This document shows, piece by piece, positions 17,914-26,655 of a stretch of DNA of 64,000 bases (the stretch's first letter is position 1; every line of letters begins with the position of its first letter). The stretch is from Candidatus Sumerlaeota bacterium (lineage in GTDB: Bacteria; Sumerlaeota; Sumerlaeia; MWCT01; JAUWMI01). Where the stretch lies: NCBI GenBank assembly GCA_030613245.1, contig JAUWMI010000015.1, positions 1 to 64,000 of the forward strand, read 5' to 3'. The notes beneath the pieces are model-generated. The model saw only the letters and a program-made list of their open reading frames with translations. It did not search any database and was not told the origin of the DNA. The translations under genes and the position numbers were made by a program.

Positions 17914-20811
17914 CTATCCCTTATTTAGCCATCGCGCATTCTCACGCTGATACTCATCGAGATCCAGTATGGGCACTTCCCACCTGGCGTATTCGCGCCT
18001 ATGGGTCAGTAAGATCACCTGGTGGGTCTGAGCAATACGTAGCAACATATCCATCAGGCGCTGCAGGCGATCATGATCAAAATTGACGAAGGGGTCATCA
18101 AGGATGAAGGGGAGGTTGACCTGCGCGGCGAGCTCCCCGGCGGTTGCAAGGCGCATGGCAAAATAGAGCTGATCGCGGGTCCCGTGGCTGAGTGAAGAGT
18201 CGGTTATATTATACGCCGCCTCAGATGCTGAAAAGTGGAGACTATCGAAATTCTCCGTAAACTCAAAATCCCGATACCGCCTGCCCACAATCTCTGTGAA
18301 TGCAGACTCAATCTTCTGGGCTAATCCCTGCAGATACTGCTCCTGGTATTCCCCTATGCACTGATCAAGCGTGCGGATGGCGATGGCGATGGCCTTGCTA
18401 CGCTGCTCCAGCCGTACGAGCTTACGCTCGCCCTCCTTTATCTCTTCCTCCAAGCGCTCGACGTCCTTGTCTATGCGTCCACATGCTGCGAGCTCACCCT
18501 TCACCTCAGCCCATCGATTTTGCTTCCTGGTAAACGCCTTTTCGTGGTTTTCATTTTCCTGGACGAGCTGGTCCCGCTCGCGCTGCAGATCGCCTGGCCG
18601 ATCTTTCCATAGGTCGAGCATAGGAAACTGCTGAAAAAACTCGCGCAGCTCACGCTGGATGGAATCGTACTTTATGGTGAGATTGTCTCGCTCGCTTTTT
18701 AAATCACCGAGGTTTTCGTCCCGCGCCAGGAGTTTGCGGAGCTCACCGAGTGTCTCATTATTCTTCTGGTACTCTTCATACGCCCGCTGAACCGTATCGA
18801 GAGGGCGCCCTTTCAGAATCGGCGAGAGCCGTGCTTTGGCCGTAGTAATCTGCTTCTCTGACTCTGCCAGCTCCCTGGCTTTCTCCTCTTCGTGCTGTAG
18901 CAGCACCTTGAGCTCTGAGCCTTTGTTCCGACATGTCTCGCGCAGTTGTTGGTACTCGTCCCACGATGCGCGAAAGACATCATCCACTACCGTTGTTTCG
19001 AATCCCTGGATCTCCTCCAGCGTGCCTTTCAGCGCGCCTCTCAGCTCATCGAGACTTGCGTCTAGAATCTCCTTAACACTCTTGCCTTCGATACCGACGT
19101 CGTCTTCTGTTTTGAGAATGTCTTTTTCGAGCAGGTGCATTTCTTCAAGAATAGGCCGGGCAGTTTGGTACTGCTCAGCCAAACGATGCAGCGCTTCAGA
19201 ATTCTGTGCGACTTCACTGCCAAGCTGCGCCTGAAGTTCCTCTGTCGCACGGCGTGCTTGCTCGCATTCCCCTTCAAGCATCTGCTCGTGATGAGTTAGT
19301 TGTCCCCGCAGCTCCCGCGGCGCAAACCAGAAACTGAGCACGAAGAATAACACGAGCACCAGTACAACTCCCGCCAGGATGCCCACCACAGGGCCAAGCG
19401 TCATGCTTCCGATAACCACGCCTCCTGCAGCAAGCACCAGTGAGAGAACAGCCGCCGTGCGCTGACGCTGGCGAAGTCGCTGTACTTCACGCCGCTTCGC
19501 ATCCAGCCGCATCCGGACATCCTTAGCACCAAGAATTTTCTCCGCGTTTAGCTCCAGCAAACTGAGCGCTGTACTACTCAGATTTAACCAGGCAGGAAAG
19601 ATCTGGTCACATTGCTGAGCCTTCTCATCGAGTCGTTTAATCTGATGCTTAAGAGCATCGCGTTTCTGTAGATTCGCTGCCACGCGGTCAGGAAAATCAT
19701 CTGGCTTGTCACAAAATCGTGCGTACTGCTGGTGCTGCTTCTGCTCTGCCGAAGCCAGAAGTTGCTCCACCTCAGCGCGCTGAGCAGCTATCCGAGCCTG
19801 GTCCTGTTTGAGGTGCTGAGATAGCCCTTCCAAACGCCGTAACTGCTGCAACTGCTCACTCAAGTCTTCCGGTGCCTCAACAAACTCGGGGTACTGTTCT
19901 TGATTTGTCCGCTCAAGACGTTGCTTCTCCTCCTCCATCTCACGAATGCGATCAACGCTCTTCTTGATATCTTTAAGACGTTCTCTCAGTCTCCGCTCTT
20001 CCCGTAGCAGTTCGATCAGTCGGTTCATTTGGCGGAGCTGTTGACGGCATTGGTTGATATCAGATTCAAGGGTCTTGAGTTCTTGCTCCAGCTGATCAAA
20101 TTCCTCTTTGCTCGTGGCGAACCTCTCCAGCTGACTTTTTACCTCACTCACTGACCGCTGCCTCTCCTGTATCTCCTGTTTGAGGAGATCGATCTTGCGA
20201 GGATTCCGTAGCTGTCTGTCCGTCCATGATCGCTTCACAGTCAACTCATCATGCAAATCCTTCAATCGCTTTTGCACCATGAGGTAGTCGCTCTCTGCGG
20301 CCCCTGAGATTAGCTGGCGCAATTTATCCGTCATTCTTACTTGCAGGTCAGCTTGCCGTATTACAGTAGTGGCATAGAAAAGCTCTTTGTCCTGAAAGAT
20401 TGACAGGTCTTTCAGCACACTCAGATATAAATCGTATTGCTTTGCACTTCGGGGGTTTGCCGCATCATTAAATAGCTCTTTTGTCACACGCAGCCTCGTG
20501 GCTGTGATCTGCACATGATTAGTCTGAAAATCGCGAGTGATGTGAACCTCACTATCACCGCTCGTCAGCTCCAGAGTCCCCTTATAAATGCGCCCCCCAT
20601 TATGCCACGGCGCAAGTCGCTGTTCGTCTTCCGTTTTCTCAATTCCGAATAGAACTCCGAATATAGCCCGCACCAGAGTTGACTTGCCTGTCTCGTTCTT
20701 ACCCAGGATTAGATTAAGGCGGCCTGAGACAAAGCTCACCTGCAACGGTTTTGGCCCGAAGCAGCCAAACCCATCAAGCTGCAGCATCTTGAGGGCTAAT
20801 TTAGGACTCAC
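17914..20811 (-). CDS. YhaN-like SMC/Rad50-type AAA ATPase
   Basis: A 965-residue P-loop ATPase with long coiled coils. Walker A GKNETGKST is at about 37-45. Coiled coils span about 180-430 and 510-850. They are interrupted by a hydrophobic stretch of two helices (about 455-500, VLSLVLAAGGVVIGSM...), which distinguishes YhaN from SbcC. The ABC signature region SLSHGTRDQLYFAMRLA and Walker B LPFILDDPFVNFD lie near the end (about 870-915). Its start overlaps the end of the upstream YhaO-like nuclease gene by 11 bases. The pair probably forms an Mre11-Rad50-like complex, here membrane-associated. Confidence 0.9.
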   Translation of the reverse strand: MSPKLALKMLQLDGFGCFGPKPLQVSFVSGRLNLILGKNETGKSTLVRAIFGVLFGIEKTEDEQRLAPWHNGGRIYKGTLELTSGDSEVHITRDFQTNHVQITATRLRVTKELFNDAANPRSAKQYDLYLSVLKDLSIFQDKELFYATTVIRQADLQVRMTDKLRQLISGAAESDYLMVQKRLKDLHDELTVKRSWTDRQLRNPRKIDLLKQEIQERQRSVSEVKSQLERFATSKEEFDQLEQELKTLESDINQCRQQLRQMNRLIELLREERRLRERLKDIKKSVDRIREMEEEKQRLERTNQEQYPEFVEAPEDLSEQLQQLRRLEGLSQHLKQDQARIAAQRAEVEQLLASAEQKQHQQYARFCDKPDDFPDRVAANLQKRDALKHQIKRLDEKAQQCDQIFPAWLNLSSTALSLLELNAEKILGAKDVRMRLDAKRREVQRLRQRQRTAAVLSLVLAAGGVVIGSMTLGPVVGILAGVVLVLVLFFVLSFWFAPRELRGQLTHHEQMLEGECEQARRATEELQAQLGSEVAQNSEALHRLAEQYQTARPILEEMHLLEKDILKTEDDVGIEGKSVKEILDASLDELRGALKGTLEEIQGFETTVVDDVFRASWDEYQQLRETCRNKGSELKVLLQHEEEKARELAESEKQITTAKARLSPILKGRPLDTVQRAYEEYQKNNETLGELRKLLARDENLGDLKSERDNLTIKYDSIQRELREFFQQFPMLDLWKDRPGDLQRERDQLVQENENHEKAFTRKQNRWAEVKGELAACGRIDKDVERLEEEIKEGERKLVRLEQRSKAIAIAIRTLDQCIGEYQEQYLQGLAQKIESAFTEIVGRRYRDFEFTENFDSLHFSASEAAYNITDSSLSHGTRDQLYFAMRLATAGELAAQVNLPFILDDPFVNFDHDRLQRLMDMLLRIAQTHQVILLTHRREYARWEVPILDLDEYQRENARWLNKG

Positions 20812-21931
20812 GGGTGAGAAATTGCTCCAGTCCGATTTTCAAAGCATGTTCGTAGAGCGGACGCTCCTCATCGTTCGCTGCACGAATCTGCTCCTGCATA
20901 CGTCGTACAAAGAGACCGCGGATCGTTCGTTCCTCTTCAAATCGGTGAATCAACGTACTGCCGTACGCCGTTGTCTGATCATCGAGCTCGAGATGAAACA
21001 GTTTCTCCCGCACTCGCTCCCGCAGCGCCTCTTCCTCAATGAAAAATTCGCTCGGCCCATCGAGAACAAGCCGCAAAATCAGGTTTGGCTTCGCTCTCTG
21101 CTCGATTTCGCGAATAAGATCTTCTGGGGTCTGGATATTCTGCAAAGCAAAATTGATCTGCTCCTCCTCCAGTGTTCGCTGATTGAACAGCACCTGTTCT
21201 ACGCGCACGGCATCGCCTTCAATCTCAACGACGACCAGGTGGCGCGGCCCATTCTCACCAAACTTTCGTCCCTCCAGCGTGCCGGGATATACAACCGTGA
21301 CGCCGCCCGGTCGCTCCTTGCGAAAATTATGATAATGCCCCAGTGCCACGTAATGCATGCCTGTCTTCCCGAGCTGCTCGAGTGAGAGCGGGATATCGCG
21401 GCTTTCCAGTTCCCACTCCGGATTGCCTTTGATCGAGCCGTGAATCAGCGCAATGTGGATTCCCGGCAAATCCTGCCGCTTAAATTCATCATAGGGAGGA
21501 CGCGATACGCGAGAATCCCAGCTCATACCGTAAAGATGTACCGGCACATCGCGAACAGTAATGGTGTGCGGCTTAGCTATGTTCGGGTCGGTGAGAAGAT
21601 CCACACCCGGAAAAGTACGCATGCGGTAGATACAATCGGGATACCGATAGGAATCGTGCGTGCCTGCAATCAACACAGCATGTTTCCCTGCTTCAGCAAT
21701 TCTCTGGAATTGTGCCTCTGCCAGGGCGACAAGTCGCGGCTCTGGATTGTGAGAATCAAACAGATCGCCAGCGATCAGCACCAGATCAATTGTCTTCGAC
21801 GGGTCGCATGCAAAATCAACTGCACGTTTGAACGCAGCTTCAAAATCACGCGAACGCTCGTCAGCCCGCACCCCCAAATACGCAGGCCGTGCACCCAGGT
21901 GCAAATCAGCTAGATGTATAAAGCGAACCAT
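20801..21931 (-). CDS. YhaO/SbcD-like metallophosphoesterase nuclease
   Basis: A 376-residue calcineurin-like nuclease. Metal-binding motifs are clear: HLADLHLGA (about 5), LIAGDLFDSHNP (about 54), IAGTHDSYR (about 92), and HGSIKG / GHYHNF further on. The N-terminal phosphoesterase is followed by a beta-rich cap and helices, as in Mre11/SbcD. It overlaps the YhaN-like gene downstream, an arrangement typical of sbcDC and yhaON pairs. Expected role: end processing of DNA or DNA-protein blocks with ATP-driven control by the SMC partner. Confidence 0.9.
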   Translation of the reverse strand: MVRFIHLADLHLGARPAYLGVRADERSRDFEAAFKRAVDFACDPSKTIDLVLIAGDLFDSHNPEPRLVALAEAQFQRIAEAGKHAVLIAGTHDSYRYPDCIYRMRTFPGVDLLTDPNIAKPHTITVRDVPVHLYGMSWDSRVSRPPYDEFKRQDLPGIHIALIHGSIKGNPEWELESRDIPLSLEQLGKTGMHYVALGHYHNFRKERPGGVTVVYPGTLEGRKFGENGPRHLVVVEIEGDAVRVEQVLFNQRTLEEEQINFALQNIQTPEDLIREIEQRAKPNLILRLVLDGPSEFFIEEEALRERVREKLFHLELDDQTTAYGSTLIHRFEEERTIRGLFVRRMQEQIRAANDEERPLYEHALKIGLEQFLTRES

Positions 21932-21954
21932 TGCTGCTCCTTTTCTCTACATGG

Positions 21955-22944
21955 TTAAGCCTCTGCATTTCCCAATACCAGGCACGCAGAGCCTCGAATT
22001 CCGGCAAAGCGCCTGATGCGCGACAGTACAACATCGCGGGCTCGCCGGGCACCATACTCAGATGTTTCGCTAAGACTGTCTCGAACAAGCCGCAGCAACA
22101 ACTGGCCTCCGCCCTCCGTGATACCACCGGTTAACACCACACATTCGGGATCAAGCATGGTAAAAATACCATCAATACCAATTGCCAGATAGCGCGTCAT
22201 TTCCACTATCAGACGCCAGGCCAGCGGGTCTCTATTCCGCGCACACCGGAGAATATGTCTGGCGCTAATGACACGAGTCCTGACGGTTTGCCTTTGCTGA
22301 AACCGGAAAATTGCTGATCGCGGATACCGTGACCTGCGTCGCCTCGCCTGCTGCTCCAAGGCACGGCCTGAAACATACGCCTCCAGACACCCACGCTTCC
22401 CGCAATTACACCGCCGTCCTTCAGCAACAATAATAAGATGACCGATCTCACCACCGTAACCATGCTTGCCTCGCACGAGCTCTCCGTTAATCACAATGCC
22501 ACCGCCCAGCCCTGTGCCGATGCTGAGTAACACGAAGTTGCGCCGCTCACGGCCCCAGCCAAAGCGGCGTTCTGCCAATGCCGCGGCATTTACGTCATTA
22601 TCAACAAACACGGGAAGTGAAGTTTCTCTTTCGAGCATACGCTTCAGATTCACGCCCTTCCAGCTGGGTAGCAGTGGCGTTGCACTCACCACCTCGCCAG
22701 TGCCCACATCCACGCGACCGCCCGTGCCAATTCCAATGCCAACCAGCGGGCCACGAGACGAAAATTTCTCAACCAACCCACGAATCTGGCTAATCACGGC
22801 ATCCCGGCCTTTGTCCACGCGAGTGCTAACGCGCGTTGCCCTGACCACCATGCCGCTCTCGCTCACGATTCCCGCGGCAATCTTGGTGCCTCCAATGTCA
22901 ATGCCCAGCGCCCGGCGCTCCATTCGTTTGCTCGTATGCCTCAC
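21955..22944 (-). CDS. ROK family sugar kinase (glucokinase-like)
   Basis: A 329-residue ROK protein. The N-terminal ATP-binding motif is LGIDIGGTKIAAG (about 14-26), the sugar-binding segment is VFVDNDVNAAALAE, GTGLGGGIV follows, and the zinc site CNCGKRGCLEAYVSG (about 175-189) is intact. There is no N-terminal helix-turn-helix, so it is a kinase rather than a ROK repressor. Glucose or another hexose is the probable substrate. The stop is 23 bp before the nuclease gene, so it may be cotranscribed with the YhaO/YhaN pair. The GTG at 22944 is used; ATG 22923 is an alternative. Confidence 0.9.
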   Translation of the reverse strand: MRHTSKRMERRALGIDIGGTKIAAGIVSESGMVVRATRVSTRVDKGRDAVISQIRGLVEKFSSRGPLVGIGIGTGGRVDVGTGEVVSATPLLPSWKGVNLKRMLERETSLPVFVDNDVNAAALAERRFGWGRERRNFVLLSIGTGLGGGIVINGELVRGKHGYGGEIGHLIIVAEGRRCNCGKRGCLEAYVSGRALEQQARRRRSRYPRSAIFRFQQRQTVRTRVISARHILRCARNRDPLAWRLIVEMTRYLAIGIDGIFTMLDPECVVLTGGITEGGGQLLLRLVRDSLSETSEYGARRARDVVLSRIRRFAGIRGSACLVLGNAEA

Positions 22945-22956
22945 TCCACGCTTGCC

Positions 22957-23042
22957 TTATTGAGATTTGTATAAATAACGGTAGAGCATGTAGGGGCGTT
23001 TAATTAAACGCCTCTACAAAACTATACGTGGCATCCGCCCAG
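22957..23042. repeat. leader repeat with TTTAATTAAA palindrome, copy 1
   Basis: ATTGAGATTTGTATA, ATAACGGTA and AGCATG precede the palindrome at 22989-23018, and CGTGGCATCCGCC follows. All of these blocks recur in order at 33980-34095. Both copies lie just upstream of minus-strand genes (ROK kinase here, MoxR there). Read on the minus strand, TATACAAAT could serve as a -10 region, but no good -35 is seen. Confidence 0.8.
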
Positions 23043-23054
23043 GCGGATGATTCT

Positions 23055-23185
23055 ACACGGGCAAGTTGAAAATGCGCCTGTGGTGTGATGCCCGTGCCAC
23101 GTTGAATGGCACAGTTGAAGGCCAAGCATTCGCACAAAAATAAGGCCTTCAGCGGCTTTGGCTGTTTCTTTATTTATGCGAAAAG
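23055..23185. repeat. CACGGGCA hairpin and MITE-like TTCGCA element
   Basis: A hairpin with CACGGGCA / TGCCCGTG arms spans 23055-23098. Next to it (about 23129-23184) is a short element with ends TTCGCACAAAAATAA and TTATTTATGCGAA that are inverted copies of one another. The latter end is shared with the repeats at 34247-34333 and 35110-35485. The 324-bp space before the phosphatase gene holds nothing else. Confidence 0.6.
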
Positions 23186-23268
23186 CAATAAAATTACTGC
23201 TAAGCAAATGGTCACGCACGATTTTGTATAAACGCATCAGTGCGCAGAAAAAATAGAAAGGCAAAGCG

Positions 23269-24978
23269 TCAACGCTTTGCACTCATCTGAAACGAGTCAA
23301 TCACCGTACCATCAGGTTGCTTTGCCTGAAACTTCAATGTTTTCCCATCAATGTCAACTGTGCAGAAATGATAGCAAGAAGCGTACTGAGTGATGTGCGA
23401 CCAATCTTGCTCGCGGTGATCCAGTGCAGCTCCCCCACCTCCGGTGATGATATACGTCACACCATTTAGCATGCCGCGTTCGTAGTCGTGCGTATGCCCG
23501 GCAAACATGATATCCACACCATGCCGTTCAAACAGCGGCACCAGAGCATCGCGGATATCCCACTCACCGTCGTACAGGGGCGAATCCCATCCCTCACTGT
23601 AAGGCGGTTGATGAGCAAAGACCAGCACCCATGTAGCCTTTCGTGCCTTCTTCGAGCGCAGGTCGTCCTCCAACCATTGATACTGCGCACTTCCCGCCTG
23701 GTATGGTGTGTAGGGATTCGTATCCAGCACTACGAAATGCGTGTTTCCGTAGTCGAACGAATAGTAATTCTCCGGCGGTGGAAACGAGACGTAATCATAA
23801 AACCAATGTGCATTCCGCTCGTGATTGCCAATTGCGATGTAGACCGGCGTCGAGCGCATCAACAGCCGCGCAGGCACAAAGAATTCACGATTCCACTCCT
23901 CGTAGTTCCAACCATTCGTCACGACGTCTCCAACGTTAATTACCAGATCCGCCTTCTCGCGCAGAATGCCTTCCACGACCTTCTCATGCGACGGAACATC
24001 TGTCCGGTTGTCTCCATAGACAACCATGCGGAATGGCGTTTTCACTTTGATTGCAGTCCGAAACGTGCTCCCCTCACTCACTTCCCCATCCGACACAACC
24101 CGGTAATGATACTGCCTCTCCCGCTTGAGCCCTGTGAGGGTTATCTCGTGGATCAGAGTTCTTCTGGATTCGTAGACCGACTTGCCCAGGCTACTCGTCG
24201 AACCATACTCTACCCGTGAATCCGAGGGACGCGCTGTCTCCCACATAATGGTAATTCGATCTGGGCCCACGTTCTGGAGATACGGCCCATTCTTAAAGAA
24301 CGCAACATCCAGTGTCTCGGTTCGGGAAACCGACACGTCATCGAAGCTGTACTTATTCGCCTCAACGCAATACAGCCCGATCTGACCATTCGCAAAAGTA
24401 TCATCCTTCAGTGAACAAATCTCACCTAGCCCGTTCGCCACGCTTATCCTTCCATCTTTTAATGCGACGCGGATCACCTGCTGCGCCGCAAAGTCCGTGG
24501 CCAGCCGATCGTAGCGATCCTGCCAGAGCGTCTTCACCGTACCCCCTACGACTTTCTCGACTTTGCGGTAGGACTTCTTGGGTATCGGGTCTTTATGCAT
24601 AATGTAGCGATAGTGATTCTTCGCATCTTGATAACAAAACAGAACGCCGTAACCTTTGTCTTCGCCCCATGGTCGGGCAGTGACCTGCAGGGTGTAGTTT
24701 GCCCACTCGCTGCTGCCCGCTACAGTCCAGCTCTCGTGCTCTCCAGGATGTGTCAATTCAGGTGTACTCGGCGAAATATACCAGAGTCGTTCCCGGCTCA
24801 CGCGCCAGTTCTCCTCTGCACCTGGCGCTGGATCAACCACAGTCCACCCTGTCATGTTGCCATCCGAAAAATCATCCGCCCAGGAAAACGAGTACTCCTG
24901 CGCGAGCACTGCGGACCACAAGACTATTCCAAGTATAGCCACCAATATTCCTGCACGCCTTCGCTGTAGATGTGCCAT
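23269..24978 (-). CDS. secreted purple-acid-phosphatase-like metallophosphoesterase
   Basis: A 569-residue exported enzyme. Signal peptide 1-26 (ending VLA-QE) is followed by a lectin-like beta-sandwich (about 30-200; DDFSDGNMTGWTVVD, YGVLFCYQDAKNHYRY), a fibronectin-like purple-acid-phosphatase N domain (about 210-310; GPYLQNVGPDRITIMWET) and a calcineurin-type catalytic domain (about 318-520). The last shows MVVYGDNRTD, NVGDVVTNG, IGNHERN, FAHQPPY and FAGHTHDYERG. It probably releases phosphate from organic phosphates outside the cell, with the beta-sandwich binding a glycan or polymer. It stands as a single gene on the minus strand. Confidence 0.9.
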   Translation of the reverse strand: MAHLQRRRAGILVAILGIVLWSAVLAQEYSFSWADDFSDGNMTGWTVVDPAPGAEENWRVSRERLWYISPSTPELTHPGEHESWTVAGSSEWANYTLQVTARPWGEDKGYGVLFCYQDAKNHYRYIMHKDPIPKKSYRKVEKVVGGTVKTLWQDRYDRLATDFAAQQVIRVALKDGRISVANGLGEICSLKDDTFANGQIGLYCVEANKYSFDDVSVSRTETLDVAFFKNGPYLQNVGPDRITIMWETARPSDSRVEYGSTSSLGKSVYESRRTLIHEITLTGLKRERQYHYRVVSDGEVSEGSTFRTAIKVKTPFRMVVYGDNRTDVPSHEKVVEGILREKADLVINVGDVVTNGWNYEEWNREFFVPARLLMRSTPVYIAIGNHERNAHWFYDYVSFPPPENYYSFDYGNTHFVVLDTNPYTPYQAGSAQYQWLEDDLRSKKARKATWVLVFAHQPPYSEGWDSPLYDGEWDIRDALVPLFERHGVDIMFAGHTHDYERGMLNGVTYIITGGGGAALDHREQDWSHITQYASCYHFCTVDIDGKTLKFQAKQPDGTVIDSFQMSAKR

Positions 24979-24997
24979 GAAAATCCTCCGCTATTGC

Positions 24998-25021
24998 CAC
25001 AGGCAATAATGCCTGTGCTAC
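24998..25021. repeat. CACAGGCA/TGCCTGTG palindrome
   Basis: CACAGGCA, then ATAA, then TGCCTGTG followed by CTAC: a member of the GTAG-ended palindrome family with another core. It lies 20 bp upstream of the phosphatase gene, in its leader. Confidence 0.75.
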
Positions 25022-25178
25022 CCAAACAGAATTAATCCTCCACGAACGTATCTGAGCCAAGTGCCGATTCGTCTGGAGGGAAGTTCTAATACGATGTGAT
25101 AATGAAACATACAGGCGGGTATGTCAACAAGGAGGTGAAATTCATTTCAGGACGGCAAGCGTACAAAGGACGAGATGT

Positions 25179-26618
25179 TCACAACCCCAGGCTATTCCAG
25201 AGCTGGTCAATGCGCTGGCGTACCTCATCATTCATCTGGATTTCATCCGGCCACGGCCGCGAAAACCCCTCAGACGTCCATTTCTTCGTTGCATCAATAC
25301 CGACTTTTGACCCAAGATGGGGCAATTCAGAAGCATGATCCAGCGCATCTACCGGGCCGGTAACGAATTCCGCGTCGCGCCGCGGATCTATGTTGTTCAG
25401 TGCTCGCCACACCACTTCGTCGTAGTCACGCAAATTCACTCCCTCATCAAACACCACGATCACTTTGCTGAACATTGCCTGGCCCATGCCCCACAGCGCG
25501 TGCATAACCTTGCGTGCATGACCCGGATACGCCTTCCTGATCGCAACCAGCAGCAGGTTATGGAATACACCAGCAAACGGCATGTGCAGATCCACCAGCT
25601 CGGGCAGCTGCTTTTGAACCAGCGGGAGAAAAAGCTCGCCAATGGCTTCACCCCAGAAGCAATCTTCCATGGGCGGTCGGCCGACCACCGTAGCATGATA
25701 AATTGGGTCACGCCGATGCGTCACCGCAGTCAGATGAAACACCGGATAGTAATCGGGCAGCGAGTAATAGCCCGTATGATCGCCAAAAGGCCCTTCCAGT
25801 CGCTGCTCCTCAGGATCAACGTATCCTTCAAACACAATCTCCGCCTCTGCCGGGACGTAAAGCTCATTGGTCAGGCATTTGACCATGCGCACAGGCTTAC
25901 GACGCAAGATGCCGGCAAACAACATCTCGTCAAGATCCGGCGGAAGCGGCACCGCAGCACTGAACACCACCGCAGGATCACACCCCACGGTTACCGACAC
26001 GGGCATACGCTGCTTGTGGGCCGTGTATTTCCGGAAATGCTCGGCCCCTCCTTTATGGACGTGCCAGTGCATACCTGAAGTCCGGTCGTCGTAAATTTGC
26101 ATTCGGTACATCCCGCAATTCTGAACGCCCGACGCTGGATCGCGGGTAAAGACCATTGGCAGTGTAATATAGGGGCCGCCATCTTGAGGCCAGCACTGGA
26201 GAATCGGAAAAGGTTGAAAAGAAGCCTCCGGCAGTCGGACTTCCTGGCACGGGGCATTCCTGACACGAACGGGGAGAATATCGTGCAAGTCTTTCAGGCG
26301 GGGAAGCAGTTTTAGCTTGTCAAGCAAACCCTTGGGACTGCCTGGTTCAAGGAGAGCCAGGAAATTTTCAGTAATCTCGCCTATGCGCTCAACACCCAGG
26401 GCCATACGGATGCGCTTGCGTGAGCCGAAGCCGTTGGCAAACACTGGAATACGCGAGTTCTTGACTGTTTGAAACAGCACAGCCGGGCCATTGCGTTTAA
26501 CGACCCGGCTGAGAATTTCTGTCATTTCCAGATGGGGATCCACACACTGCTGGATGCGTTTGAGCTCACCTGCCTGGTCCAGATACTCAATGAACTCGCG
26601 CAAATTCTGGAAGGCCAT
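25179..26618 (-). CDS. ubiD: UbiD family decarboxylase
   Basis: A 479-residue prenylated-FMN-dependent decarboxylase. Family marks include the start FREFIEYLDQAGELKRI, NCGMYRMQIYD and GMHWHVHKGGAEHF in the cofactor-binding domain, and EGPFGDHTGYYS (about 280-291). The last belongs to the region with the catalytic Glu-Arg-Glu network. Length matches E. coli UbiD, so a role in ubiquinone or menaquinone biosynthesis is likely, although UbiD paralogues act on many aromatic acids. ATG 26618 is preferred because GAAAGG precedes it at good spacing; the frame is open to 26666. No UbiX prenyltransferase is in the window. It follows the cohesin-like gene by 37 bp. Confidence 0.92.
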   Translation of the reverse strand: MAFQNLREFIEYLDQAGELKRIQQCVDPHLEMTEILSRVVKRNGPAVLFQTVKNSRIPVFANGFGSRKRIRMALGVERIGEITENFLALLEPGSPKGLLDKLKLLPRLKDLHDILPVRVRNAPCQEVRLPEASFQPFPILQCWPQDGGPYITLPMVFTRDPASGVQNCGMYRMQIYDDRTSGMHWHVHKGGAEHFRKYTAHKQRMPVSVTVGCDPAVVFSAAVPLPPDLDEMLFAGILRRKPVRMVKCLTNELYVPAEAEIVFEGYVDPEEQRLEGPFGDHTGYYSLPDYYPVFHLTAVTHRRDPIYHATVVGRPPMEDCFWGEAIGELFLPLVQKQLPELVDLHMPFAGVFHNLLLVAIRKAYPGHARKVMHALWGMGQAMFSKVIVVFDEGVNLRDYDEVVWRALNNIDPRRDAEFVTGPVDALDHASELPHLGSKVGIDATKKWTSEGFSRPWPDEIQMNDEVRQRIDQLWNSLGL

Positions 26619-26655
26619 CGTGAGCCTTTCGTGTGGTTGGAGCCGTATAGGAAGA

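Noticed and set aside
21955-22944. ROK protein as a transcriptional repressor
   Set aside because: The protein begins directly with the ATP-binding motif and lacks the N-terminal helix-turn-helix domain; the kinase motifs are intact.
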